NCBI GenBank assembly: GCA_017548425.1
Contig: JAFZAB010000220.1
Coordinates: 1-44,115, forward strand
DNA length: 44,115 nucleotides
Reading direction: 5' to 3'
DNA from: Victivallales bacterium
Lineage (GTDB): Bacteria; Verrucomicrobiota; Lentisphaeria; Oligosphaerales; Oligosphaeraceae
In this document: positions 15,763-23,967 of the stretch, piece by piece
Numbering within the stretch: position 1 is the first letter of the stretch
How the letters are laid out: each line of letters begins with the position of its first letter
Position numbers and translations under genes: made by a program
The notes under the pieces: generated by a model
Told to the model about the DNA's origin: nothing
The model's database searches: none
The model's input: the letters and a program-made list of their open reading frames with translations, nothing else

Positions 15763-16851
15763 ATGGGCAGAAAAGACATGGCGGCGAAAGTGCTGATGAG
15801 GCGCGACGAGGAGTTCGCGGACGCGTTCAACACGCTGTTCCGGCGGGCGGGGTTCTCCGTGGACGCGCGGAGCCTGATGGAGAGGAACCCGGAGACGGTC
15901 GTGCCGGCGGGATGGCGGCGGAGCGGGTGGATGGCCCGCGTGAACGATATCGTCAACGAGGGGATCGTGCGCCGCCTGGGGAACACCGACTGCGTGCTGA
16001 TGTGCCTCGAGAACCAGTCGGAGGCGGCGCTGGACATGCCGCTGAGGAACCTGCTTTCGGCGGGGGGCCGCTGGGAGGTCTGCCGGGAGAGGCGGGAGGA
16101 GAGGAACCTGGCGGAGAAGAGGCTGAAGGACGGCGCGGAGTTCCTTTCGGGGCTCCGCCACGGCGAGCTGCTGCCGCCGGTCGTCGTCATGGCGCTGTAT
16201 CTCGGCAGGAAGCCGTGGAGCGGCCCGATGCGCCTCCAGGACATGGTCGATGTGAGGAACCCGGATCTGCGCGCGTTCATGGCGGACTGCCCGACGAACG
16301 TCGTGTCGCTCGTCGATCTGAGGGAGGATGAGGTCTGGGGCATGAGATCGCATCTCCGGCCGATGTCGTGGCTTCTGCGGACGCAGGACGACGACGGGGA
16401 GATGCTGAGGAGGGTGCGCGAGGACCCGCTGTTCCGCGACGCGCCGGCTGTGCTGTACCGTGCGTTCAATCAATTGACCGGGGCGGATTTGTCCGTTCCA
16501 AGGCAAAAGGAGCATAACGACATGTGTCTTGCAATCGAGAAGATGAAGGAAAAAGGCCGCCGGGAAGGCCGTAAAGATGAGCATGAGAAGTCTTTGAAGG
16601 CCCTTGAGAAGGAGCGCGAGAAGTCATCGAAGGCTCTTGAAGAAGAGCGGGAGAAGACTTTGAAAGCTATCGAAGAGCGCGAGAAGTCTTTGAAGGCCCT
16701 TGAAGAAGAACGTAAAAATGGTATTTGCAATCTGATTGAGGGATGCCGTAAATTGGGGGAAACTTTAGAAAAAACATGCCAACTGCTGATGATGTGCTAT
16801 CATCTGACGCAGAGCGAGGCGTCCGCCTATCTGAAAGAGTATTATGTTTGA
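15763..16851 (+). CDS. Rpn family PD-(D/E)XK nuclease / 'putative transposase' (RpnL-like)
   Basis: 362 residues. The N-terminal ~240 residues match the Rpn (recombination-promoting nuclease, Transposase_31-like) family: DEEFADAFNTLFRRAGF, then CVLMCLENQSEAALDMPLRNL, which is the family's E-x-QS plus D-MP-R signature containing part of the nuclease site, then PPVVVMALYLGRKPWSG. E. coli Rpn proteins are DNA endonucleases implicated in phage defence. From ~245 the protein changes to a coiled coil of 10-11-residue repeats (SLKALEKEREK, SSKALEEEREK, TLKAIEEREK) and a conserved helical tail ending SEASAYLKEYYV. The core is very GC-rich (44 of 60 bases in 15841-15900), with AGG/CGG/GAG codons unlike its neighbours, suggesting transfer; the tail is not (23 of 60 in 16681-16740). 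A strong internal start is present at 16522. Confidence 0.8.
   Translation: MGRKDMAAKVLMRRDEEFADAFNTLFRRAGFSVDARSLMERNPETVVPAGWRRSGWMARVNDIVNEGIVRRLGNTDCVLMCLENQSEAALDMPLRNLLSAGGRWEVCRERREERNLAEKRLKDGAEFLSGLRHGELLPPVVVMALYLGRKPWSGPMRLQDMVDVRNPDLRAFMADCPTNVVSLVDLREDEVWGMRSHLRPMSWLLRTQDDDGEMLRRVREDPLFRDAPAVLYRAFNQLTGADLSVPRQKEHNDMCLAIEKMKEKGRREGRKDEHEKSLKALEKEREKSSKALEEEREKTLKAIEEREKSLKALEEERKNGICNLIEGCRKLGETLEKTCQLLMMCYHLTQSEASAYLKEYYV
16505..16524 (+). promoter_or_regulatory. Internal ribosome-binding site and in-frame ATG inside rpn
   Basis: AAAAGGAG (16505-16512), a 9-nt spacer and ATG (16522-16524), in frame with the nuclease gene (codon 254). It is stronger than any ribosome-binding site before the main start. 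The same AAGGAG-9nt-ATG arrangement is kept in the downstream partial copy (16923-16942). Confidence 0.7.
16522..16851 (+). CDS. Predicted intragenic short product of rpn (RpnS-like, possible antitoxin)
   Basis: A 109-residue protein identical to residues 254-362 of the Rpn protein: MCLAIEKMKEKGRR, the Lys/Glu coiled-coil repeats, then the CNLIEGCRKLGETLEKTC helix and a C-terminal helical tail. In E. coli, rpn genes are reported to encode a short C-terminal protein from an internal start that inhibits the full nuclease. The layout here (nuclease core, then a variable C-terminal module with its own strong ribosome-binding site) fits that scheme. Separate expression and antitoxin function are inference; the same site could be a chance purine run in a Lys/Glu-rich coding stretch. 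Confidence 0.5.
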   Translation: MCLAIEKMKEKGRREGRKDEHEKSLKALEKEREKSSKALEEEREKTLKAIEEREKSLKALEEERKNGICNLIEGCRKLGETLEKTCQLLMMCYHLTQSEASAYLKEYYV

Positions 16852-16899
16852 TTGTTTCCCGCGATCTAGCAGAGGCTTGCATGTGTTCGGGAAAAAACA

Positions 16900-17235
16900 G
16901 GGGGATTTGTCACTTCCAAGACAGAAGGAGCATAACGACATGTATCTTGCAATCGAGAAGATGAAGGAAAAAGGCCGCGTGAAGGCCGTAAGGATGAGCA
17001 TGAGAAGTCTTTGAAGGCCCTTGAGAAGGAGCGTGAGAAGACTTTGAAAGCTATCGAAGAGCGCGAGAAGTCTTTGAAGGCCCTTGAAGAAGAACGTAAA
17101 AATGGCATTTGCAATCTGATAGCAACCTGCCGTGACTTTGGGGAATCTCTTGAAAAGGTGTGTCAACGGCTGATGCGGAGCTATCATCTGACGCAGAGCG
17201 AGGCGTCTGCCTATCTGAAAGAGTATTATGTTTAA
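16900..17235 (+). pseudogene. Frameshifted partial duplicate of the rpn 3' module
   Basis: It is nearly identical to 16484-16851 but lacks the nuclease core. The ribosome-binding site and ATG (16940) are preserved. One base is missing shortly after (near 16979), so translation from this ATG stops at 17012-17014 after 24 residues; the rest, in another frame (17011-17235), still encodes the coiled coil and the conserved SEASAYLKEYYV end. It also has one 11-residue coiled-coil repeat (33 bp) fewer. This is either a decaying standalone antitoxin or a silent cassette for exchanging the tail of the intact gene by recombination. Confidence 0.75.
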
Positions 17236-17414
17236 GGTTGTATGCCACAAGCTTGTGGATTCTTGTAAGTTTTTTCGTGGTTGATGGCGCAAATGAATTA
17301 ACATTCATTTGTGAGTCATGTCATGACAGAAAAAATGACCGTTTCAGTTGCCAGAAGGGCCCTTTATACTACATTATAAGGAAAATACAATCATGGCCCA
17401 CATCCTTTCATATA
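17236..17414. other. Intergenic region with small palindromes before lpxK
   Basis: It contains a perfect 14-bp palindrome CCACAAGCTTGTGG (17245-17258), an AAATGAA/TTCATTT inverted repeat (about 17291-17310) and TGTCATGACA just after. AAGGA followed by an out-of-frame ATG at 17393 lies close to the lpxK start. No gene is assigned here. Confidence 0.5.
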
Positions 17415-18602
17415 ATGTCCCTGCACGATTTCTGCGAAAAAACCGAACAATATGTCGTCGATATCATCAATGGACGGCAAACCAATACCCTAGACATGAT
17501 GTTCAGGCATTTCCTGTTCGTCCTGTCCAGGCTGTATCGGAATATCACGCAGCTTCGTCTAACATTATATGACAATTCTCTTATCAAACAACATGAACTC
17601 GGCTGCACCGTCATCAGTGTCGGCAATCTGACAACCGGCGGAACGGGCAAGACGCCTGTCGTCGAACTTCTTGCCAAAACGCTTGCCGCGAAAGGACGGC
17701 ACGTCGCCATCCTGTCGCGCGGATATCGAAGCAAACCGCTTCCGTTCTTTAAGCGGTTAAAAGCCAAATGGTCGCGCAATCTGGACGAATTTCCGCCGAA
17801 AGTCGTGTCGAACGGCCGAGAGGTTCTGTTGGATTCGCAAAATGCGGGCGATGAACCGTTCATGCTCGCTTCCAACCTCTTAGAGACGCCAAACCGCCCG
17901 GGCGTGGCCGTCGTTGTGGACAAAGACCGCGTCAAAGGCGGCAACTACGCCATCACACGTCTTCAGGCGGACACGTTGATTCTGGACGACGGCTTCCAAT
18001 ATCTCCGTCTGCGCCCTCTCCACAACATCCTGCTCGTCGATTCCACCAATCCGTTCAACAACCACGAAATGCTACCGGCCGGTCTGTTGCGGGAGCCAAT
18101 CAAAAACCTCCGCCGCGCGAATGTCATTTTCATCACGAAATCGGACGGACATCCACGGCTTCGCCATCTGCACGACTTCCTCCACCGCCACAATCCGTCC
18201 GCCGCCATCATCGAATGCAACCACGAACCGAAGAACCTACAGCATCTGGACACGCGCGAAGTCATACCGCTAGAGGCACTTAAGGGGAAAAAGGTCGCCG
18301 CGCTCAGCGCCATCGCCGTCCCGAAAAGCTTCCTCAACTACATCACCCGTTTCGGTGGCGACATCGTCTATTCCAAACATTTCGTCGATCACCATCGTTT
18401 CAAAGAGGAGGAATTGGAGGATTTCTACAAAAACGCCTTCCAGAACGGTGCGCAATATCTCGTCACGACGGAAAAGGACGCCGTCCGAATCCCGAAACTG
18501 AAGGATCCGAAACTCCCCTTCTATTTCCTTCGAATCGAAATAAAAATACTAAAAGGGCAGGAAGATTTCAACAAATGCATCACGCAAATTTGCCTTGAAT
18601 GA
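17415..18602 (+). CDS. lpxK: Tetraacyldisaccharide 4'-kinase
   Basis: 395 residues from the ATG at 17415. LpxK phosphorylates the 4' position of the lipid A disaccharide precursor at the inner membrane, so this organism makes lipid A. Signatures: an N-terminal hydrophobic helix ([21 protein letters not shown]), the invariant [21 protein letters not shown] with the Walker A-like P-loop (about residues 68-82), GYRSK, DEPFML, VVDKDRV and [12 protein letters not shown]. The open frame runs back to 17160 through the rpn fragment, but homology begins only at about this ATG. No other lpx genes are nearby. A start at 17415 lacks a clear Shine-Dalgarno. Confidence 0.93.
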   Translation: MSLHDFCEKTEQYVVDIINGRQTNTLDMMFRHFLFVLSRLYRNITQLRLTLYDNSLIKQHELGCTVISVGNLTTGGTGKTPVVELLAKTLAAKGRHVAILSRGYRSKPLPFFKRLKAKWSRNLDEFPPKVVSNGREVLLDSQNAGDEPFMLASNLLETPNRPGVAVVVDKDRVKGGNYAITRLQADTLILDDGFQYLRLRPLHNILLVDSTNPFNNHEMLPAGLLREPIKNLRRANVIFITKSDGHPRLRHLHDFLHRHNPSAAIIECNHEPKNLQHLDTREVIPLEALKGKKVAALSAIAVPKSFLNYITRFGGDIVYSKHFVDHHRFKEEELEDFYKNAFQNGAQYLVTTEKDAVRIPKLKDPKLPFYFLRIEIKILKGQEDFNKCITQICLE

Positions 18603-18710
18603 GTTTGTGTGCTAAAATATGTATTTGTATTAAAATGCGTTAATCTTAACGTTTCCCAAGAGTCTCCATAAATCAGTGAATCATCACTTCCAACATAAGG
18701 TCACCCTTCC

Positions 18711-20573
18711 ATGTTAAAACGACTGCTAGTTCCCTGCTTCATCGCTGGTCTGATACTGCTTGTCAACGTCCGCGCCCAGAATGCGGAAGAGGCGAAACTG
18801 TCGCCAGACCGTATCGCGGTCGCCAATGAACTGGCGGCCGCCTACTTCCAAAACCATTCGACGGATACGCCGGACGCGACGGCCGCCCAGGCCATTCGTG
18901 ACGCCTTCTTGAAGAAGTGCAAAAATCTTCCGGCTGTTCCGAAAGTCCCCGCCGTCAATTTGGACGTCGCCTTGAAAGACAAAGATAAGTTCTTGGAAGA
19001 GAGGATGGAACGGACCATTCCGATTCCATCGGAAGAAGAGCTTCAAGCGGAGGCGGAAAAGACATATCCGCTCTACAAGCTTGGCGAAAAGGTGAAAGTC
19101 ACCTACAAGAGCCCCAACAAAGATATCCCCAACATGTACGAGGGCTACTATCGCGGAACGGCTGGCCCCTATATCAAAATCGGCAGCTTCCCGATCCGTA
19201 TCCAAGACATGCGCGAAGTGGAAGACAACGAGCGGGAAATCCTGAAATTCGATCCGCAGGCCACGGAAGCCAAACGGCGTGAATACATTCGCGATAAGAA
19301 AGCGGAGCTCAACGACAAACGTGCGACGTTCCTGAAAGAACAGCGCGGCGTCTCAATCATCCAGCTTATCGACGACACCGTCGATGCCAATGAAGCGGCG
19401 GGTTATACCTATATGCGCGGCGAATGGATGACGGCGGATCAAGTCCTCAACCACGCCGTCGCCCGCGCCAAGGAGAAAATCCGCAACGCCGCCAAAGTGA
19501 ACGAACAAAAACAGCTCGCCGCCCAACGCAAGGCGATTGACGAGCAAATCGAATCCATCGCCTTGAACGCGACCATCCTGCCGCAGGGCGAACGCATCAA
19601 TCCCGCCAGCCTCATCGCCAAGCAGGAAGCCGCCCGCAAAGCCCGCGAAGAAGCCCTTGAGCTTAAGCGGAAAGCCGCCGAAGAAGCGAAGGCCAAACAA
19701 CTTGCCGCAGAGGAAAAGGCGCGTCAGGCTGAAAAGGAAAAGGAACTCGCGGAAGCCAAGAAGCTCGCGGACGAACAGGCGAAAATCGAAGAGGAAAAAC
19801 GCCAGAAGGACAACGAGAAGCTCAGCGAAATGGCCAAGGAGATGGCCCGTACCGAAGAGCTGAAGAAAATGCAGATGAAGAGCCTCATGCGGCTGGTCAT
19901 CGCTATCTGCGTCTTCCTCGTATTCGTCATCATCATCGCCGCCATCATGGTTTGGCACAAGACACAGAAGAAAGACCCCTTCAAGAAATACTTCGAAGGC
20001 AAAGGCCAGCTGCAGAAGGACTTCTGGGCGGCGGCCGCGGCCGATCCGGACAATTTCAAATATGTCGCCTACATGTTCCCTGATTTGAAGGAAGCGACGG
20101 CGGCCCTTGGCAAACTGTCCTACTTCAACGTCGGCCCGGGCGGCGATCTGAAATGCGTAAGAGACCTTCGTTACGGTGCTTATCCGCATCTGGACGGTGC
20201 CGTCTGCTTCGTCGGCGGCACGAAATTCACTTACGCCCTGTGGAAAGAAGCCTCCGTCGTCCTGCCCGAACTGCCGAACGCCTCCTACTTCAAAGTCTCC
20301 ACCGAACCGAAGGTCCTCCTCGAACTGCCCAATCTGGAACAGCTTTCCGAACAGCAGAACCTCCATATCGAAAGCCTCGGCTTCGAAGATATCGCAGGCG
20401 AAAACGGCGAATTCAACCGCGTCTTCAAATACAAGACGGACACGCTGGATGCTGCCCGCCACTTCCTCGACACCATCGAAGTCAAGGAAGCCGGTATTAT
20501 CATCCATATCGAGACGAAAGAAGGCATCATCGGAAAGGACGAAAACGGCGTCTTCTCCATCGACGCCCAGTAA
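18711..20573 (+). CDS. Coiled-coil membrane protein with signal peptide, function unknown
   Basis: 620 residues. A signal peptide (MLKRLLVPC then a hydrophobic run to ~22) leads into an Ala/Lys/Glu-rich domain. A small beta-like segment with VKVTYKSP and YYRGTAGPYIKIG (about 125-160) could be an SH3-type fold. Residues ~260-390 form a long charged coiled coil (EARKAREEALELKRKAAEEAKAKQ and similar). One transmembrane helix lies at about 392-414 (VIAICVFLVFVIIIAAIMVW), followed by a ~200-residue, probably cytoplasmic, domain. I do not recognise the family. It may connect envelope and cytoplasm. A terminator follows it, so it seems to be transcribed alone or with lpxK (108-nt gap). Confidence 0.75.
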   Translation: MLKRLLVPCFIAGLILLVNVRAQNAEEAKLSPDRIAVANELAAAYFQNHSTDTPDATAAQAIRDAFLKKCKNLPAVPKVPAVNLDVALKDKDKFLEERMERTIPIPSEEELQAEAEKTYPLYKLGEKVKVTYKSPNKDIPNMYEGYYRGTAGPYIKIGSFPIRIQDMREVEDNEREILKFDPQATEAKRREYIRDKKAELNDKRATFLKEQRGVSIIQLIDDTVDANEAAGYTYMRGEWMTADQVLNHAVARAKEKIRNAAKVNEQKQLAAQRKAIDEQIESIALNATILPQGERINPASLIAKQEAARKAREEALELKRKAAEEAKAKQLAAEEKARQAEKEKELAEAKKLADEQAKIEEEKRQKDNEKLSEMAKEMARTEELKKMQMKSLMRLVIAICVFLVFVIIIAAIMVWHKTQKKDPFKKYFEGKGQLQKDFWAAAAADPDNFKYVAYMFPDLKEATAALGKLSYFNVGPGGDLKCVRDLRYGAYPHLDGAVCFVGGTKFTYALWKEASVVLPELPNASYFKVSTEPKVLLELPNLEQLSEQQNLHIESLGFEDIAGENGEFNRVFKYKTDTLDAARHFLDTIEVKEAGIIIHIETKEGIIGKDENGVFSIDAQ

Positions 20574-20601
20574 ACGCCAACGCGTTTTTTCCTGCATCCA
20601 G

Positions 20602-20639
20602 ACGGCGGCTCCGCAACAACGGGCCGCCGTTCTTTTTTT
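20602..20639 (+). terminator. Rho-independent terminator
   Basis: ACGGCGGC (20602-20609) pairs with GCCGCCGT (20623-20630) over a 13-nt loop, followed by a T-rich tail (TCTTTTTTT). Confidence 0.8.
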
Positions 20640-20797
20640 GCACGACGGCATGGTGGGAATGGATTCTTTTGAGAAAACGCCTTTCCAATGGCTTTTTATG
20701 GCCATGCCATCCCTTCTGATATATTGAAAATCATGACGAATGGCTTAAATTAATTAGTTTGCAGAATAGTCATTTACAGGGAAGAAGGGAGGAAGCA

Positions 20798-22945
20798 ATG
20801 AAAACAAACACGACTCAACCAAATGGACTCGCCAAACTCCGCAAGGAAATCCTTGCGGTCGTCTCATCGTCGCCTGAAGCAGGCTTTCGGCGGACGGATG
20901 TCAGGCGTTTCCTTGGAAGTCTGGATGAAGCATATTTCAAAGAGGCTTTCAAATCACTCGTCAACGACGGCTCGCTTGTGAAAAAGAACGGCGGCCGTTT
21001 TGTTACGCGGGAGGCGCTTTCGTTGGTCCGCGGCTCCATCCGTGTCAACGCCAAAGGTTTCGGATTCGTCACGCCGGAGAATAGTTCGACGTCCGGCGAT
21101 GTTTTTATCCCGCCAAATGGCTTGAACGGAGCCATTTCGGACGACATTGTTCTCATTGAGATAACCAATCGGGATGATTCGCGCGGCCCTGTCGGTCTCG
21201 TTCGTAAAATACTCGAACGCGTCCATGAGAATTTCATCGGTTGCCTGCGTCTTGGAGACGAAGGCTTTGAAATCCGCCCACTCCGCCGCGAACTGCCATC
21301 ACGCGTTCCGTTGCTTTGGAATCGCGACGAAGCGGACGCCCGCAAGGGGGCCCGCGAAGGCGACTGGGTGATGGCCCGCTTTATCAGCGGACGGACGCCG
21401 CGTTCACCGTTGCAATGCGAAATCATCAAACGCCTCGCCAAAAGCGGCTCCGTCACAAGTGACCTCAACGCCATTGTAAAGGAATACGACCTTCCGAAAA
21501 ACTATACGGTCACGGATGACAAAAAGTTGGAAGGCATTGTCCCCCTTGAACTTCCGCGGGAAGATTTCACACAGCAAACGCTTGTGACCATCGATCCGGT
21601 CGATGCAAAGGACTATGACGACGCCCTTTCATACGAGCCCGGCCCCAAGCCTGGCACGGCGATTGTCGGCGTCCATATCGCGGATGTCGCCTGCTTTGTC
21701 ACGGCCGATTCGCCATTGGACAAGAAAGCCCTCGAACGCGGCTTCACATCCTATCTGCCCGGCAGGACGCTGCCGATGCTGCCCCCTATCCTCTCGACGA
21801 ATCTCTGCAGCCTTCGCGAAAACGAAAATCGGCTCGCGCACAGCATCTTGCTGACGATTGATGAAGAGACTGGCGAAGTCATCGAGACACGCCGCGTCCA
21901 CAGTATCGTCAACGTGACACAACGGCTGGATTTCGACGAAGTCGAACGATTCCTCGCAGGAGAGGAGCAGCCGCATATAAAGGAAAACGTCCTGGATCTG
22001 CTGCGCCATCTCAGCGCGTTGTCGCAGACCATTCGCCGTCGTCGCCAGCAGGAAGAGCAGTTTCTGCCGCTCGAAACGGCGGAGCTCCGCGTCCTGTGCG
22101 GCGGCAGCCCGCTCAAAGTGACAGGCATCGCCCGTGTCACTCCCAATCCCGCCCACCAGCTGGTGGAGGAATTCATGCTTCTCGCGAACGTCACCGTCGC
22201 GCAGGAAATGCGTTCCCGCGGGATTCTCGGGCTGTTCCGAATCCATGAAGCTCCAGATGAAAACATGCTTGCGGAATTCGCGGCGCAGTCAACCATTCTC
22301 ATCCAACGTAAGAAGAAGCTCCAATTGCGCTCCCGCAAGGCGCTTGTCGGCTTTCTGAATCAACTGAAAGAGCAGCATTTCTATGATTTGCTCTGCTTCA
22401 ATTTCCTGCGTTGCCTGCCACGCGCCGTGTACAGTACGGAATGCCAGCCGCATTTCGGGCTTGGAAAAGCGGTTTACTGCCATTTCACCAGTCCGATCCG
22501 CCGTTATCCGGATCTGCTTGTGCATCAACAGCTTATCGCCGCGGATATGGGAACGGCTGGGCATGACGAGACGTTTGTCTTCAACGCGGAAACCGCTGTC
22601 AACGCTTTGGAACAGAACATCGACCAGGCTTGCTTCGCGGCATCCGACCGCCTGAAGCTCCGCTATCTGGACGACCGCCGCCAAGAGCAGCCAGCCGAAC
22701 TGCACGAAGCGTTGATCGTCCATGCGATGCCGTCCGGCCTCACCGTCTATCTGCCTGAATACGGCCTGATGGGAAGCATCGACAGAGCCACGTTCGGAGA
22801 CGGCCACTGGCGATACGATCCGCGCAGCTACGCGCTCGTCAATCAACGCGGCGGCGGCCAACGCTACCGTTGCGGCGATACGCTTTACGTCCGTGTCCGT
22901 TCCATTGACTCCGTCAGAGGGGAACTGGAACTCAAACCAATCTAG
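20798..22945 (+). CDS. rnr: Ribonuclease R (RNase II/VacB family 3'-5' exoribonuclease)
   Basis: 715 residues from the ATG at 20798, chosen because GGGAGG sits ~6 nt upstream; an earlier in-frame ATG at 20759 has no such site. RNase R degrades structured RNA processively from the 3' end. Domains: N-terminal helix-turn-helix-like segment (~1-75), cold-shock/OB region with GSIRVNAKGFGFVTPE (~80-95), the RNB catalytic domain with TIDPVDAKDYDDALS (about residues 264-277; the four Asp are all present) and FTSPIRRYPDLLVH (about 562), then a C-terminal S1-like domain (~640-712). The basic C-terminal tail seen in E. coli RNase R is missing. Cytoplasmic RNA turnover and quality control. Confidence 0.93.
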   Translation: MKTNTTQPNGLAKLRKEILAVVSSSPEAGFRRTDVRRFLGSLDEAYFKEAFKSLVNDGSLVKKNGGRFVTREALSLVRGSIRVNAKGFGFVTPENSSTSGDVFIPPNGLNGAISDDIVLIEITNRDDSRGPVGLVRKILERVHENFIGCLRLGDEGFEIRPLRRELPSRVPLLWNRDEADARKGAREGDWVMARFISGRTPRSPLQCEIIKRLAKSGSVTSDLNAIVKEYDLPKNYTVTDDKKLEGIVPLELPREDFTQQTLVTIDPVDAKDYDDALSYEPGPKPGTAIVGVHIADVACFVTADSPLDKKALERGFTSYLPGRTLPMLPPILSTNLCSLRENENRLAHSILLTIDEETGEVIETRRVHSIVNVTQRLDFDEVERFLAGEEQPHIKENVLDLLRHLSALSQTIRRRRQQEEQFLPLETAELRVLCGGSPLKVTGIARVTPNPAHQLVEEFMLLANVTVAQEMRSRGILGLFRIHEAPDENMLAEFAAQSTILIQRKKKLQLRSRKALVGFLNQLKEQHFYDLLCFNFLRCLPRAVYSTECQPHFGLGKAVYCHFTSPIRRYPDLLVHQQLIAADMGTAGHDETFVFNAETAVNALEQNIDQACFAASDRLKLRYLDDRRQEQPAELHEALIVHAMPSGLTVYLPEYGLMGSIDRATFGDGHWRYDPRSYALVNQRGGGQRYRCGDTLYVRVRSIDSVRGELELKPI

Positions 22946-23027
22946 AAAGTCATCATCGGTCGCCGTGCGCAAGCCGCCCTGCGACATGCCATCATATACA
23001 TATGATTAAATAATAGGAGTAATTGTC

Positions 23028-23852
23028 GTGCTGAGTCTGATTATTAGTCTTGTCTTCGGTCTTGTCGTTTGTTTTGGCATCGGCGTCAACTGGCCCGGTC
23101 ATTGGGGCTGGTGCAGCTTCTTTGGCTTCCTTGGCTTCATCCTCTGCTCGTTGCCGCTCAACTTCTGGATCAAGAAGAAGCTGGAGGCCATTTTCAAAGA
23201 CGTGCAGGATAAAATCGTCGCCTCCCAGTCGAAGCTGAAACGCGAAGCCCAAATGTATCAGAGCAAAGGCATTGCGGGCAAAGCCACGCAGGAGAAGATT
23301 GAAGCGAAACAGGCCGCCAGCATCCATGAGGCCATCGACATGCTCGATGCCGTCAATCCGCTCCGCAAATGGAATTTCCTCGCGGGAAAACAGGCGGACA
23401 CGCTTCGCGCGCAGCTCCTTTACCAAATTAAAGAATATGAAGCCGCTGATCCCTATCTTGAAAAGGCGCTCGTCATGGATCCGCTGATTCTCGCCATGAA
23501 AATGGTGCGCAAATACAAGAAAGGCGACCTGGTGGAAGTCGAAAAGATGTATAACAAAGGCATCAAGCGCTTTAAAGGCGACAAAACGACGCTTATCTAC
23601 GCCCTCTATTCATGGATTCTCGTGAAGGAAAACAAATTGGACGAAGCCGTCGTCGTCTTGGACGAAGGAAAGAAGAAGACGGAGAACGACGTGCTCAAGG
23701 CGAACTGGGAACATGTCGTCAACAACCGAATCAAGCGTTTCAGCAACGCGGGATTGGGCGACAACTGGTATGTTCTCGCTCTTGAGGATATCAAGCCCAT
23801 CAAGCAACGCGCGCAACTGCCGTTCGGCGGCTCTCCCAAATACATGCACTAA
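23028..23852 (+). CDS. Membrane protein with TPR-like domain, function unknown
   Basis: 274 residues, GTG start at 23028 preceded by TAGGAG at 8 nt. Two adjacent transmembrane helices at about 3-20 and 30-48 (LIISLVFGLVVCFGIGV; FFGFLGFILCSLPLNFWI) are followed by a cytoplasmic helical domain. It contains degenerate tetratricopeptide-like units: AAQ-like QLLYQIKEYEAADPYLEKALVMDP (about 130-155), LVEVEKMYNKGIKRFKGD and LYSWILVKENKLDEAVVVLDEGKK. I do not recognise a named family. It lies 82 nt after rnr and 115 nt before lon, and may form part of the same stress/turnover cluster, but no function can be assigned. Confidence 0.75.
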   Translation: MLSLIISLVFGLVVCFGIGVNWPGHWGWCSFFGFLGFILCSLPLNFWIKKKLEAIFKDVQDKIVASQSKLKREAQMYQSKGIAGKATQEKIEAKQAASIHEAIDMLDAVNPLRKWNFLAGKQADTLRAQLLYQIKEYEAADPYLEKALVMDPLILAMKMVRKYKKGDLVEVEKMYNKGIKRFKGDKTTLIYALYSWILVKENKLDEAVVVLDEGKKKTENDVLKANWEHVVNNRIKRFSNAGLGDNWYVLALEDIKPIKQRAQLPFGGSPKYMH

Positions 23853-23967
23853 TCCGTGCGTTGTTTCTTATATCGACGCAGCGGCGGTCCTAAACGGCAC
23901 CGCCATTGCAACGTTTTGCGGTTCACCAACATCCTTTAGGGGAAGGTTATAGTCGAGGTTACAAATC

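Noticed and set aside
16652..17304. Minus-strand frames across the rpn tails
   Set aside because: They are complements of the repeated coiled-coil coding segment (KE-rich read as FSRSS/LL) and have no start signals.
17348..17572. Short frame with a good AAGGA before an ATG at 17393, overlapping the start of lpxK
   Set aside because: Its product is rich in R/H/Q with no family resemblance, while the overlapping frame gives the conserved LpxK N-terminus. It could be a leader peptide, but nothing else supports it.
19353..20705. Long open frame on the minus strand opposite the coiled-coil protein (450 residues)
   Set aside because: It is the shadow of a repetitive Lys/Glu/Ala-rich plus-strand gene: long runs of Phe/Leu/Gly/Asp, no ribosome-binding site and no domain.
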